Assembly (NCBI GenBank): GCA_963780815.1
Contig: CAWADG010000013.1
Coordinates: 62,001 to 126,000, forward strand
From: VRUE01 sp963780815
Lineage (GTDB): Bacteria > Actinomycetota > Thermoleophilia > Solirubrobacterales > 70-9
Direction: 5' to 3'
Length of the DNA: 64,000 nt
Of the stretch, positions 25,601 through 33,946 are shown one piece after another. The stretch's first letter is position 1, and every line of letters starts with the position of its first letter. A program made the position numbers and the translations under genes. The notes beneath the pieces are model-generated. The model did no database searches. It worked only from the letters and a program-made list of their open reading frames with translations, and had not been told where the DNA came from.

Positions 25601-25988
25601 ATGTGATCGATCCCGGCAGGCCTTCGGTCGGTTCGACGTTCCCGACGTAGATGTGGGCGTAGCCGCGAGCGGCCGCGAAGCGGGCCCACATGTGTGCTTC
25701 GGCGAACTCGCCGCCGCATTTCTGGCTCACGTCGAGCGCCTTCGGCGCCGAGTGAGGCTCTCCGCTGGGCGGTTCGACGACGGTCGGGTGCAGTTCGGCG
25801 GGACCACTGGGCCTGACGTTGAAGGTGACCCCCTGCGACGCGTACTGGCCGCCGATGATCGTACCGGTCGCCTGGTCGTCGAAGCCGATGGTGGTTTCAG
25901 CGGCCTCCCCACTCGCTGGCGCCAACCCCATCGCCATGACCAAACTGGTGACAATCAGGAGCAGCCGTCTCAGGGCCATCGACTCCAT
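22635..25988 (-). CDS. Large secreted metzincin-type zinc metalloprotease with Ig-like domains
   Basis: A 1117-residue exported protein. A signal peptide (about 1-30) is followed by a FDDQATG beta domain (about 33-190) and an Ig-like stretch (about 195-300). The catalytic region has AHELFHQFGLDH at 618-629, an exact HExxHxxGxxH zinc motif, and a Met-turn candidate MDLMSY around Met700. Two or more C-terminal beta domains follow, including a sialidase-like VDFSGDGGHTWQSV turn and a basic tail. Metzincins of this plan are extracellular peptidases. No prodomain cysteine switch is obvious. Start is ATG 25988 or 25979. A hairpin and palindrome lie upstream. Confidence 0.85.
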   Translation of the reverse strand: MESMALRRLLLIVTSLVMAMGLAPASGEAAETTIGFDDQATGTIIGGQYASQGVTFNVRPSGPAELHPTVVEPPSGEPHSAPKALDVSQKCGGEFAEAHMWARFAAARGYAHIYVGNVEPTEGLPGSITLQGYDLGGNPILAAKDTKEISGIGIGTRLEISDPESDISYIELSSPAPTPCHIAVDDLTFESLPSTIPPDFGLSAPSLATTLTPGGSASVPLVLHRSSTSVGPISFVVSGLPPGVSASINPNPSSGPDGSGLSLDLSANANAPPVSNSIVTVEGVPSSGAGELDRSVKLPVSVAGNYDLRAQGLEVTQGIQPEGELKPSGSNESGGSYNWLDLIAHKQTAVRFFADAHGQIASGIKEVGALLYGFRDGRELPGSPLRPDYGPPSTQGGGPGLTSVQEDDPAPVLESERTSNEHAYTFTLPVSWTSGRISLRGNVFQEPGFPQPGRRPECSTDSCKSNNSFTIGGVTFFDTKTVALDTVALEANGKLPVSASVALEDGKLVAPLADPGWNPRNPNDGFTVLPYQGVIDISDIVNSSKNETDRGGDAHGRVKDWASAMGNPNFSTMGIGKEGFRGTTGGGPESAFGIFGNVAATTFDPAKSEENRPLSAVAHELFHQFGLDHASRECGGGGTPWPLKRGETHASEAAALGLFSGDPNSTEGFGQLLGIGLRMDSYPYRIVADGVSWTQNMDLMSYCVKNAGGWLNGDPGVWVSPINWEAVYRRFATSGAASSSAGHRAGRPDVRINRRRLRVLGYMTGSSFNFTTVGPQVGPPLKTGTSSFTLVARGRRGQILHRTSMAAQEIHQDEVAALLELSAEIPSGGVASVEVLDNGVAVAKRKRPGRRPKVRLIAPRRGAAVGGRRSVAVSWRALGAGGKDSSASVDFSGDGGHTWQSVYIGPDRGRARIPGSYLAPSRRARLRVRVNDGFDEAVATSDIITTRPAPPQVTIAKTPKVLPGDTRLQLTGQAFQPGPTALRGKRLRWFDGSLPLGSGTAIMTGPLPPGKNHIRLVAHGAGGSTASAGAIVKVKPVRLPFLRLSVPKKIGPGAKKIAIKARSALPTLLTVNKSRFKVRAKTKKLVVPISPRERAWLHMAVTANGVRTAFAAIVGRG

Positions 25989-26042
25989 TCAACTACTCAC
26001 GGGCACCGTCTGCAGACGAATGGCCTAGACAAACTTGGTACG

Positions 26043-26064
26043 GCCGGCAGGTCCTCTCGCCGGC
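26043..26064 (-). terminator. Hairpin after cca, possible terminator
   Basis: Two GCCGGC hexamers separated by ten bases can pair into a GC-rich stem directly after the cca stop codon, before the metalloprotease gene on the same strand. No U-run follows, so termination is only suggested. A separate 12-bp palindrome CGTCTGCAGACG lies at 26007-26018 between the hairpin and the protease start. Confidence 0.35.
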
Positions 26065-26066
26065 GG

Positions 26067-27503
26067 TCAGCCGCGGATCGAGCGGGCCCGGTCCACCGCT
26101 TCTTCGCGGGTCGCGATCTCACCCGCGTACCGGGCCGCCTCGAGCTCGGCCAGGATCTCGCCCAGCTCGGGCCCGGGCTCGATCCCGAGCTCGGTTGCCA
26201 GCTCGTCGCCGCGGACGAGCGGATTGGGCGGCCCGTCGCGGCGCCAGTCGAGCGCTGCCGCCAGCATCTCGCGGGCGAGGCTCAGGTGGGCCTCGATCGC
26301 GTCCTCGGTCGCGAACGGGCCACCGCCGCGGGCCGAGAGCCGGTCGGCGACGGTGAGCAGCGTGACGTCGGCGGCCACCGGCTCGGTGGCGCGCAGGTAC
26401 TCGTGGACGCGGCGCGGCGGCAGCGGTGCCTCGTGCACCAGGAAGCCGAGCCGCAGGTGGTGCAGGGTCAGCGCCCGCAGGTGGTCGGTCAGCGCCCGGC
26501 TCGCCCGCAGCCGGGCGCAGATCTCCGAGATCGTCTCCGCGCCCAGCTTGTCGTGGCCGATGAAGGTGACGTAGCCGTTCCGCTCCCCGCGGGTCTGGGG
26601 CTTGGCGATGTCGTGCAGGAGGGCGCCGAGCCGAAGCGCGCCGCCGCGCGTGAACTCGTCGGCGAGCGGCTCCTCGAGCAGCTCACGGGCCTCCTCGGCG
26701 CGGTCGCCGGCGAAGCGGTCGAGGTCGGCCTCGACGACGAGGGTCTGCTCCAGCACCGCGATCGTGTGGCCGTGGACGTCGAGGTGGTGGTTCGGTCCCT
26801 GCTCGACTCCACGCAGTGCCTCGAGCTCGGGCAGGACCGCGGCGGTCAGGCCGAGATCATCGAGGAGCGCGACGCCGCGCAGCGGGTCGGGGCCCGAGAT
26901 CAGCCGGCGGATCTCGGCGAGCTGGCGCTCGCCGGCGGCCCCGGTCGCGCGCATGGCTTCCGATCGAGCCAGCGCCCGCGTCCCGGGGTCGATCTCGAGC
27001 TCGAGCTCGGCGGCGATCCGCGCCGCGCGCAGCAGCCGCAGCGGGTCGGCAGCGAAGCTGCCGTCCCCGACGATCCGCAGGATGCCCCGCTCGAGGTCGC
27101 CGAGGCCGCCGTGGGGATCGATCGGGTCGCCGCCGGCGAGCGGCACCGCCACCGCCCCGAGGGTGAAGTCGCGGGCGTCGAGGTCGGACCCGATCGTCTC
27201 GCCCCGCAGCGCGGTCAGGTCGACCTGCCAGGCGCGGTCCCTGGCCACGACCCGCCAGGTCGCGAACTCCGCCGAGAGCTCGAAGGCGTGGCCTTCGCCG
27301 GCGGCGGCGATTGCCCGCGCCGCGGGGGCCGGATCCCCGGCGACCGCGAGGTCGAGGTCGGTGACCTCGCGGCCGAGAGCGGCGTCGCGGACAGCGCCGC
27401 CGGCGATCCAGGCCTCCTCGCCGCCGGCCAGCGCCCCTCGCGCGATCGCCACCAGCGGCGCTGCCTCGAGGCGGTCCGCCAGGCCCGTCAGCTCGGCGCT
27501 CAT
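26067..27503 (-). CDS. cca: CCA tRNA nucleotidyltransferase / poly(A) polymerase family with HD domain
   Basis: A 478-residue class II nucleotidyltransferase. The catalytic head has AWIAGGAVRDAALGREVTDLDLAV (GG and the DxD pair), followed by RDFTLGAVAV and the RNA-binding DPLRLLRAARIAAELELEIDP. A C-terminal HD phosphohydrolase domain is present (RLGALLHDIAKPQTRG...FIGHDKLGAE). It adds or repairs the 3' CCA of tRNA. Its ATG overlaps the alr stop (ATGA), making it the last gene of the long minus-strand block. Confidence 0.9.
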   Translation of the reverse strand: MSAELTGLADRLEAAPLVAIARGALAGGEEAWIAGGAVRDAALGREVTDLDLAVAGDPAPAARAIAAAGEGHAFELSAEFATWRVVARDRAWQVDLTALRGETIGSDLDARDFTLGAVAVPLAGGDPIDPHGGLGDLERGILRIVGDGSFAADPLRLLRAARIAAELELEIDPGTRALARSEAMRATGAAGERQLAEIRRLISGPDPLRGVALLDDLGLTAAVLPELEALRGVEQGPNHHLDVHGHTIAVLEQTLVVEADLDRFAGDRAEEARELLEEPLADEFTRGGALRLGALLHDIAKPQTRGERNGYVTFIGHDKLGAETISEICARLRASRALTDHLRALTLHHLRLGFLVHEAPLPPRRVHEYLRATEPVAADVTLLTVADRLSARGGGPFATEDAIEAHLSLAREMLAAALDWRRDGPPNPLVRGDELATELGIEPGPELGEILAELEAARYAGEIATREEAVDRARSIRG

Positions 27504-28609
27504 TCCGCCGACCTCGGGACCCTGGCGGAGATCCCGCAGGTGATCTCGTAGTTGATCGTGTCGAGCCGCCGGGCCACCTCCTCGGCGAGGATCGACTCGT
27601 CACCCTGGGTCCCGATCAGGACCGCCTCGTCACCCGGCTCGATGTCGGTCTCGGGGCCGAGGTCGACCGTCACGTTGTCCATCGAGATCGTCCCGACGAG
27701 CGGGTGACGGCGCCCCCGTATCAGCACCTCGGCGTTGTTGGAGAGGCCGCGGCGGACACCGTCCCCATATCCGAGCGGCAGCACGGCGACCTGGGTGTCG
27801 ATCTGAGCCCGCCAGGTGCGCCCGTAGCCGGCGCTGTCGCCGGCCGCGAAGCGCTTGACGTCGGCGACGTAGGAGGAGAGCGAGAGGGCCGGGGTCAGAT
27901 CCTGCTCGGCGGGGTCCCCCTGGAATGGGTCGAGCCCGTAGATCGCCACCCCACAGCGGACCATGTCGAAGTGCGAGCGGCGATCGCGGAGGACGGCGGC
28001 GCTGTTGGCGGCGTGGACGATGACGTCGGGGAATTCCGCGCGCACGGCCTCGGCGACGACCGAGAACCGCTCGAGCTGATCGTCGAAGAACTCGGAATCG
28101 GGCTCGTCGGCGGTCGCGAAATGGGTCCATACCCCGGCCAGCTCGAGGTTCTCGTGTGCCGCGCAGGCGCGGGCGATCGCGATCACCCTCGCCGGGTCGC
28201 GATTGCCGAGCCGGCCCATGCCGCTGTCGTGCTTGACGTGGACGCGGGCCGGCCGCCCCCAGGCCCGTGCCCGTTCGGCGGCCAGCCCGAGGAAGCCTTC
28301 GCGCCAGATCGCGATCTCCGACCCGGCGCCGAGCACGCCATCGAGCTCCTCCGGCGTCAGCGCCCCCATCGTCAGCAGCGGCACGTGCGGGAGGGCGCGG
28401 CCGATCCGCTCGGCCTCGGCGGCGGTCGCGACGGCGAGCCGGGTCGCACCGCCCTCGAGCGCCGCATCGGCGCAGGCGCCGGCGCCGTGGCCGTAGCCAT
28501 CGGCCTTGACGACCGCGCAGAGCTCGACGCCCTCGCCCACCTCCTCCTTCAATCGCGCGCAGTTGCGCTGAACGGCACCGAGGTCGATCCGGGCGGTCGC
28601 CCGCGCCAT
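27500..28609 (-). CDS. alr: Alanine racemase
   Basis: A 369-residue fold-III PLP enzyme that makes D-alanine for peptidoglycan. The PLP lysine is in CAVVKADGYGHGAGACADAAL. The C-terminal domain has AGDSAGYGRTW (catalytic Tyr) and GTISMDNVTVDLG. Context fits cell-wall supply: glmM, glmS and nnr are upstream in the same block and cca overlaps by four bases. Confidence 0.96.
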   Translation of the reverse strand: MARATARIDLGAVQRNCARLKEEVGEGVELCAVVKADGYGHGAGACADAALEGGATRLAVATAAEAERIGRALPHVPLLTMGALTPEELDGVLGAGSEIAIWREGFLGLAAERARAWGRPARVHVKHDSGMGRLGNRDPARVIAIARACAAHENLELAGVWTHFATADEPDSEFFDDQLERFSVVAEAVRAEFPDVIVHAANSAAVLRDRRSHFDMVRCGVAIYGLDPFQGDPAEQDLTPALSLSSYVADVKRFAAGDSAGYGRTWRAQIDTQVAVLPLGYGDGVRRGLSNNAEVLIRGRRHPLVGTISMDNVTVDLGPETDIEPGDEAVLIGTQGDESILAEEVARRLDTINYEITCGISARVPRSAE

Positions 28610-29071
28610 TTAGCGGCCGACGAGCGCGGCCAGCGCGTCGGCCCGGGTGACGAGGCCGGCGAGCCGGCCGTCGCCATCGACCACGGGCAGGTGGTTGTGG
28701 TGTGTCTCGGCAACCCTCCGAGCGACGGTCTCGGCGTCGTCATCGACGCTGACGACCTCCGGGTCCGCGGTCATCAGCTCCGAGACCTTGGTCGCGAACG
28801 CCTTGTCGAGCCGCTCCTCGAAGCCCTTGAGCGAGCCGAGAAAGATCGGCGAGCCCATCAGGTCGAAGAACAGCGGCAGGTGAAGGTCGGCCTGCTCGTC
28901 GCCGATGATGAGATCGGACTCGCTGACGATTCCGACCAGCCTGCGGTCCTCCTCGATTACCGGGATCGCTCCCTTGTCGGTCTTGGCGAGCAGCTCGACG
29001 GCGTCCCGGGCGTCGGCGTCTGGAGACACCGTGGGGACGGTCGTGTCCATGATCTCCTGGGCTGTTTTCAT
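28610..29071 (-). CDS. Two-CBS-domain protein
   Basis: A 153-residue CBS pair: VPTVSPDADARDAVELLAKTDKGAIPVIEEDRRLVGIVSESDLI and ADPEVVSVDDDAETVARRVAETHHNHLPVVDGDGRLAGLVTRADAL. The gap between them holds a short helical insert. It is likely an adenine-nucleotide sensor. Its TAA stop is immediately followed by the alr ATG, so it is in the operon. Confidence 0.85.
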   Translation of the reverse strand: MKTAQEIMDTTVPTVSPDADARDAVELLAKTDKGAIPVIEEDRRLVGIVSESDLIIGDEQADLHLPLFFDLMGSPIFLGSLKGFEERLDKAFATKVSELMTADPEVVSVDDDAETVARRVAETHHNHLPVVDGDGRLAGLVTRADALAALVGR

Positions 29072-29099
29072 CGGGGGCGAGTGTCGGTGGAGGGAGTGG

Positions 29100-29143
29100 G
29101 CATATCTGGTTCTTCGCGACCGGAACCGACGCGAAGCAATTGA
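29100..29143 (+). repeat. Partial, degenerate copy of the mini-ORF repeat
   Basis: The 18-base string CATATCTGGTTCTTCGCG is shared exactly with the repeat at 54458-54529. The plus-strand translation in the same frame, AYLVLRDRNRREA, parallels AYLVLREGAKREP of that copy. No start codon and no coupled gene are present. CTTCGCG and CGCGAAG (29112-29136) form a perfect 7-bp stem. It sits in the 104-bp spacer between nnr and the CBS gene. Confidence 0.5.
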
Positions 29144-29175
29144 CCATTGGAGTGCGAGGTTATTGGACGAGCGGC

Positions 29176-30684
29176 CTACCCGGGCCGCAGCCCGGCCGGA
29201 ATCGAGTCGATCACGTCGGTGGCGATCGTCGACTCGGCGGCACCGATCCGCGCGGCCGCATCGTTCCCGGCCCGAGCGTGGGCGAGGACGCCGGCGCAGG
29301 CCGCGGCGAACGGCTCCAGCCCCCGCGCGAGCAGGGCGGCGATCATCCCGGAGAGGACGTCGCCGGTCCCGGCCGTCGCCAGCGCCGGAGCCGAGACGAC
29401 GTTGACGGCGACCCGATCGCCGTCGGTGACGATCGTGTCGTCGCCCTTCAGCACGACCACAGCATCGGCGGCCACGGCGGCCCGCCGGGCGGACTCCAGG
29501 CGCTTGGCGGAGATCTCGTCCGAGCCCGTCTCCAGCAGCCGGGCCAGCTCTCCGGCATGGGGAGTGAGGACCGTCGGCGCGGCGCGGGCGGCGACCCGGT
29601 CGAGCAGGCCGGCGAAGGCGTTGAGGCCGTCGGCATCGAGAACGATCGGAGCCTCGATCGCCGCGATCACCTCTCGCATCAGCTCGACCGAGGCGGGATC
29701 GCGGCCGAGACCAGGCCCAAGGACCCCGGCGGCAGCCCGCTCGAAGGCGCGCAGGACCGCCTTCGCCGAGGCCGGGGCGAGGAAGCCGTCACCGCCGGGG
29801 CAGCCGGCGGACATCACCTCGGGCTGGCCCGCCTCGAAGACGGCCTCGAGGTCGGCGGGTACGGCGACGGTCGCGTAGCCGGCCCCGGCCCGGATCGCCG
29901 CCCGCGACGACATCTGGACGGCGCCGGTCAGGCCCCGCGACCCGCCGGTGATCGTCACCTGGCCCGAGCTGAACTTGGTCGACCGCGGGCCCCTCGCCGG
30001 AGCGAGCGCGAGGACCGCGGCCCCGATCTCCCCCGCGGCCGGGGCCGACGGGGCGCCGTCGGGAATCCCGATCGCGACGACCCGGAGCTCGCCGGTGTGC
30101 CGCTTGCCCGGCGCGATCCGGTGGCCGAGCTTTGGTGCGTGGAAGCTGACCGTGATCGCCGCCTCGACCGCGGGCCCCTCCACCACTCCGCTCGAGGCGT
30201 CGACCCCGGAGGCGATGTCGCAGGCCACGACCGGCGCCCCGCAGCGGGCGATCGCCTCGATCGCCGCCGCAGCGGGCTCGCGCGGAGCTCCCGAGAACCC
30301 GGTCCCGAAGATCGCGTCGACGACCGCCCCCGAGCCGGCCAGCCGCGCCGTGGGGTCGCCCTCCAGCGGCGCGGCCGGGAAGCGGGTGAGGTTGGCGGCC
30401 GCGTCGCCGCTCAGCTCGCCGGGAGGCCAGAGCAGCAGCGCCTCGACCTGATGGCCGGCCTCGGCGAGGTAGCGCGCCGCGACCAGGCCGTCGCCGGCGT
30501 TGTTGCCCTTGCCGCAGAGGACGCGGATCGGCCCATCGGGGGCGAGGTCGCCGACCGCGGCCGCCACCTCGCGGCCCGCAGCCTCCATCAGCTCGAGCGA
30601 GGGCACCCCGCGCTCCTCGATCGCCCAACGGTCGATCGCTCGCATCCCGTCGGCGTCGTAGAGGGGATTCAGCCAGGGCTCCAT
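29176..30684 (-). CDS. nnr: Bifunctional NAD(P)H-hydrate epimerase / ADP-dependent dehydratase
   Basis: A 502-residue fusion. Residues 1 to about 215 are the YjeF_N epimerase (MRAIDRWAIEERGVPSLELMEAAG, VLCGKGNNAGDGLVAARYL). The rest is the ribokinase-like dehydratase (TGGSRGLTGAVQMSSRAAIRAGAGY, VLDADGLNAFAG, and the GTGDVLSGMIAALLARG anion hole). It repairs hydrated NAD(P)H. The common actinobacterial arrangement beside alr and glmS is seen here. Confidence 0.95.
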   Translation of the reverse strand: MEPWLNPLYDADGMRAIDRWAIEERGVPSLELMEAAGREVAAAVGDLAPDGPIRVLCGKGNNAGDGLVAARYLAEAGHQVEALLLWPPGELSGDAAANLTRFPAAPLEGDPTARLAGSGAVVDAIFGTGFSGAPREPAAAAIEAIARCGAPVVACDIASGVDASSGVVEGPAVEAAITVSFHAPKLGHRIAPGKRHTGELRVVAIGIPDGAPSAPAAGEIGAAVLALAPARGPRSTKFSSGQVTITGGSRGLTGAVQMSSRAAIRAGAGYATVAVPADLEAVFEAGQPEVMSAGCPGGDGFLAPASAKAVLRAFERAAAGVLGPGLGRDPASVELMREVIAAIEAPIVLDADGLNAFAGLLDRVAARAAPTVLTPHAGELARLLETGSDEISAKRLESARRAAVAADAVVVLKGDDTIVTDGDRVAVNVVSAPALATAGTGDVLSGMIAALLARGLEPFAAACAGVLAHARAGNDAAARIGAAESTIATDVIDSIPAGLRPG

Positions 30685-30705
30685 CGCGGGGCTCCAGGCC
30701 CGACG

Positions 30706-32559
30706 CTACTCGACGGTGACGGTCTTGGCGAGGTTGCGCGGCTGGTCGACGTTGAGCCCGCGGGCTTTCGCGATGTAGTAGGCCAGCAGCTGCAGCGGCA
30801 GGATCGCGACGATCGGCTGCATGATCCAGTCGGTGCGCGCCACCTCGATCGTCTGATCGGCGACGGCGTCGACCCGATCGTCGCCCTCGGTGGCGATCGC
30901 GATCGTCGAGGCGCCGCGGGCGCGCACCTCTTCGACGTTGGAGAGGATCTTGTCGAGCACCGGGCTCTCGGTCGCGACGCAGACGACGGGCGTCGACTCG
31001 TCGAGCAGGGCGATCGGCCCGTGCTTCATCTCGCCGGCGGCGTAGGCGTCGGTCGGGATGTAGGAGATCTCCTTCAGCTTCAGCGCCCCCTCGAGGCAGA
31101 CGGGGAGGCCGATATGACGGCCGAGGTAGAGGAAGAAGCCCTGGGCGCTCTGCTTGGCGCAGACCTCGCGTACGTGGTCCTCGCAGGCGGCGAGCGTCTC
31201 CTCGATCTTCGAGGGAAGGTGCTTGAGCTCTGCCACCAGCTCGGCCAGCCGCTCCCTAGGCATCGTCTCGCGCAGCTCGGCGAGCTTCAGCCCGATCAGG
31301 TACATCGCCGCCGTCTGGGCGACGAAGGTCTTGGTCGCGGCGACGCTGATCTCGATGCCGGCGCGGGTGTAGAGGACCGCGTCGGCGTCCCGTGTCGCCT
31401 GGCTGCCGCGGATGTTGGTGATCGCGAGGACCTTGGCGCCGCGCTCGCGGGCGAGGCGCATCGCCGCCAGCGTGTCGGCGGTCTCGCCCGATTGGGTGAT
31501 CCCGATCACGAGGTCGCCCGGGCCGACCACCGGGTTGCGGTAGCGGTACTCGGAGGCGATGTCCATCTCGACCGGGACCCGGGCCCACTCCTCGATCGCG
31601 TAACGGCCGACGAGCCCGGCGTGGTAGGAGGTGCCGCAGGCGACGATCACGATCCGCCGCAAGTCGCGAAGGAAGGAGTCGTCGAGCTCGACCTCGGAGA
31701 GGTCGACCGCTTCGTCGCCCGGCAGCCGGCCGGCGATTGTTTCCGCGACCGCATCCGCCTGTTCGTGGATCTCCTTCAGCATGAAGGTCTCGTAGCCGCC
31801 CTTCTCGGCCGCGGTCTCGTCCCAGGAGATCTCCTCCGGCTCGCGCTCGACCGGGTTGCCCTCGGCATCGGTGACGCTGACCCCGGAGGAATCGATCGTG
31901 ACGATCTCGTCGTTCTCGATCGCGACCGCGAGGCGGGTCTCGGCGAGGAAGGCCGGGATCGCCGAGGCGAGGAAGCTCTCACCGTCGCCGACGCCGGCGA
32001 CCAGCGGGCACTCCTTGCGGGCTCCGACGAGGAGGCCGGGCTCCTCGGCGTGCATCGCGACGAAGGCGTAGTGGCCGCGCAGCTCGCCGAACGCGGCCCG
32101 GACCGCGGCGGCGAGGTCGCCGTCGTAGTGGCCGGCGATCAGGTGGGCGACGACCTCGGCATCGGTTTCGGAGCTGAACTCCTGTCCTTCCTGCTCGAGC
32201 CGGTGGCGCAGCTTGGCGTGGTTCTCGACGATCCCGTTGAGGACGATGTGGACGCGATCGGAGCTATCGCTGTGCGGGTGGGCGTTCTCCTCGGTGACCT
32301 TGCCGTGGGTCGCCCAGCGAGTGTGGGCGACGCCGATCGTGGCCGGCGGCGCGGCGACGGCGACGCCGCCACCGCCCTCCGCCTCCATCGCGGCCCGGAG
32401 GTTGGCGAGATTGCCGACGGCGCGGACGCTCTCGACATGGCCGTCCTCGATCACCGAGACGCCCGCCGAGTCATAGCCTCGGTACTCGAGCTTCTCGAGC
32501 CCGGCGACCAGCAGGTCCCGGCAGGGACGGCGGCCCACATATCCGACGATTCCGCACAT
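30706..32559 (-). CDS. glmS: Glutamine-fructose-6-phosphate aminotransferase (isomerising)
   Basis: A 617-residue enzyme making glucosamine-6-phosphate for the cell wall. The N-terminal nucleophile is Cys2 (MCGIVGYVG), and the glutaminase region includes GVAHTRWATHGKVTEENAHPH. Two SIS domains follow (IVACGTSYHAGLVGRYAIEEW; YLGRHIGLPVCLEGALKLKEISYI), ending in the conserved NLAKTVTVE. It is 35 bases downstream of glmM, so both steps towards GlcN-1-P are co-transcribed. No glmS ribozyme is visible in that 35-base gap. Confidence 0.97.
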   Translation of the reverse strand: MCGIVGYVGRRPCRDLLVAGLEKLEYRGYDSAGVSVIEDGHVESVRAVGNLANLRAAMEAEGGGGVAVAAPPATIGVAHTRWATHGKVTEENAHPHSDSSDRVHIVLNGIVENHAKLRHRLEQEGQEFSSETDAEVVAHLIAGHYDGDLAAAVRAAFGELRGHYAFVAMHAEEPGLLVGARKECPLVAGVGDGESFLASAIPAFLAETRLAVAIENDEIVTIDSSGVSVTDAEGNPVEREPEEISWDETAAEKGGYETFMLKEIHEQADAVAETIAGRLPGDEAVDLSEVELDDSFLRDLRRIVIVACGTSYHAGLVGRYAIEEWARVPVEMDIASEYRYRNPVVGPGDLVIGITQSGETADTLAAMRLARERGAKVLAITNIRGSQATRDADAVLYTRAGIEISVAATKTFVAQTAAMYLIGLKLAELRETMPRERLAELVAELKHLPSKIEETLAACEDHVREVCAKQSAQGFFLYLGRHIGLPVCLEGALKLKEISYIPTDAYAAGEMKHGPIALLDESTPVVCVATESPVLDKILSNVEEVRARGASTIAIATEGDDRVDAVADQTIEVARTDWIMQPIVAILPLQLLAYYIAKARGLNVDQPRNLAKTVTVE

Positions 32560-32594
32560 CGAGGCGATTAAGGGTAGACGGCCGGGGCCCGCCG

Positions 32595-33938
32595 CTAGGC
32601 GAGCTCGCGTCTGACGACAGCCGCCAGCCGCTCGCAGATCGCCTCGGCCTCCCCGGCGTCGGGAGCCTCGACCATCACCCGGACGAGGGGCTCGGTGCCG
32701 GACGGGCGCAGGAGGATCCTGCCCCTGCCCTCGAGCGGCTCCTCCTCCTCCCTGACCGCCTCCCAGACAGGGGTCGCCTCCTCGAGCGCGTCGCGGTCGC
32801 CGACCTCGACGTTGACCATCCTCTGCGGAACCCTCTCCATCGGCACAGTGTCGGCGAGGTCTCCTCCGCCGAGCTCGCGCATCGTCATCAGCGCCGCCGC
32901 GATGCCGTCGCCGGTGGCGACGAACCGGGTGTCGATGATGTGCCCCGACTGCTCGCCTCCGAGCGCCCAGCCGCGCCGCCCGAGCTCATCGAGCACGTGG
33001 CGGTCGCCGACTCTCGTCACCGCGACCTCGATCCCGGCGTCCTCCATCGCCTGGTGGAACCCGTAGTTGCTCATCACCGTCACCGCGACGCCGCCACCCA
33101 GCTCGCCCCTCGTCTTCATCCCACGCGCGGCAAGGGCGATCAGCTCATCGCCGTCATGCGAGCGGCCGGAGGCGTCGATGGCGAGGACCCGGTCGCCGTC
33201 GCCGTCGAAAGCGAACCCGATGTCGGCGTCTGAGGCGGCAATGTGGGTGCACAGGTTGTCGAGGTGGGTCGAGCCGCAGCCGTCGTTGATGTTCCGCCCG
33301 TCGGGCTCGACCGCGATCGCGTCGACGGTGGCCCCGAGCCGCTCGAAGATCGCCGGCCCAACCCTATGAGTCGCGCCGTTGGCGCAATCGAGCGCGACGG
33401 TCACGCCCCCGAGGTCGAGCGGAAACGCTGTCTCCAGCGCCCGCAGGTAGTCCTCCATCGCCCCGTTGAGCTCGCGGACCCCGCCCGGCCCCGATGCGGT
33501 CGAGGTTAGGTCCGCTATGCGGCCATAACCTCGACCGCGGTCGAGGAGGTCCTCGATGACGACCTCCGCCTCATCGCTCAGCTTCGTCCCGGCGGCGGAG
33601 AAGAACTTGATCCCGTTGTCGCGGTAGGGGTTGTGGGAGGCCGAGACGACTGCCGCGAGGTCGAGGCCGAGGCGCCTGACGAGGATCGCTGCGGCGGGGG
33701 TGGGAAGCACGCCGCCGAGCAGGGTGTCCCCGCCCGCCGCGGCGACTCCGGCGGCGAGAGCCGACTCCAGCATCGGCCCTGACTCGCGGGTGTCGCGGAC
33801 GATCAGGACCTGGGGGCGCTCAACGCCCAGGGATGCGACTGCCGCCCGCCCCAGCGCCATCGCCATCTCGGCGGTGAGAAAGGCGCCCACCTCCCCTCGG
33901 ACCCCGTCGGTTCCGAAGAGCTTGCGCTCCGCCGACAA
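32595..33938 (-). CDS. glmM: Phosphoglucosamine mutase
   Basis: A 447-residue alpha-D-phosphohexomutase. The phosphoserine loop is VVSASHNPYRDNGIKFF, the metal-binding loop AFDGDGDRVLAID, the sugar-binding loop GGEQSGHIID, and the phosphate loop LRPSGTEPLVRVMVEA. It interconverts GlcN-6-P and GlcN-1-P. It starts eight bases after the rpsI stop, tying cell-wall precursor synthesis to ribosomal protein expression. Confidence 0.97.
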   Translation of the reverse strand: MSAERKLFGTDGVRGEVGAFLTAEMAMALGRAAVASLGVERPQVLIVRDTRESGPMLESALAAGVAAAGGDTLLGGVLPTPAAAILVRRLGLDLAAVVSASHNPYRDNGIKFFSAAGTKLSDEAEVVIEDLLDRGRGYGRIADLTSTASGPGGVRELNGAMEDYLRALETAFPLDLGGVTVALDCANGATHRVGPAIFERLGATVDAIAVEPDGRNINDGCGSTHLDNLCTHIAASDADIGFAFDGDGDRVLAIDASGRSHDGDELIALAARGMKTRGELGGGVAVTVMSNYGFHQAMEDAGIEVAVTRVGDRHVLDELGRRGWALGGEQSGHIIDTRFVATGDGIAAALMTMRELGGGDLADTVPMERVPQRMVNVEVGDRDALEEATPVWEAVREEEEPLEGRGRILLRPSGTEPLVRVMVEAPDAGEAEAICERLAAVVRRELA

Positions 33939-33946
33939 TCGGGCCC

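Noticed and set aside
29140..32571. A continuous plus-strand frame of about 1140 codons opposite nnr and glmS
   Set aside because: It is the reverse-strand shadow of two well-recognised enzymes in GC-rich DNA; its translation is low complexity (Arg/Asp/Gly-rich) with no family motif.
32560..32594. glmS ribozyme upstream of glmS
   Set aside because: Only 35 bases separate glmM and glmS, too short for the ribozyme, and no core sequence is seen.
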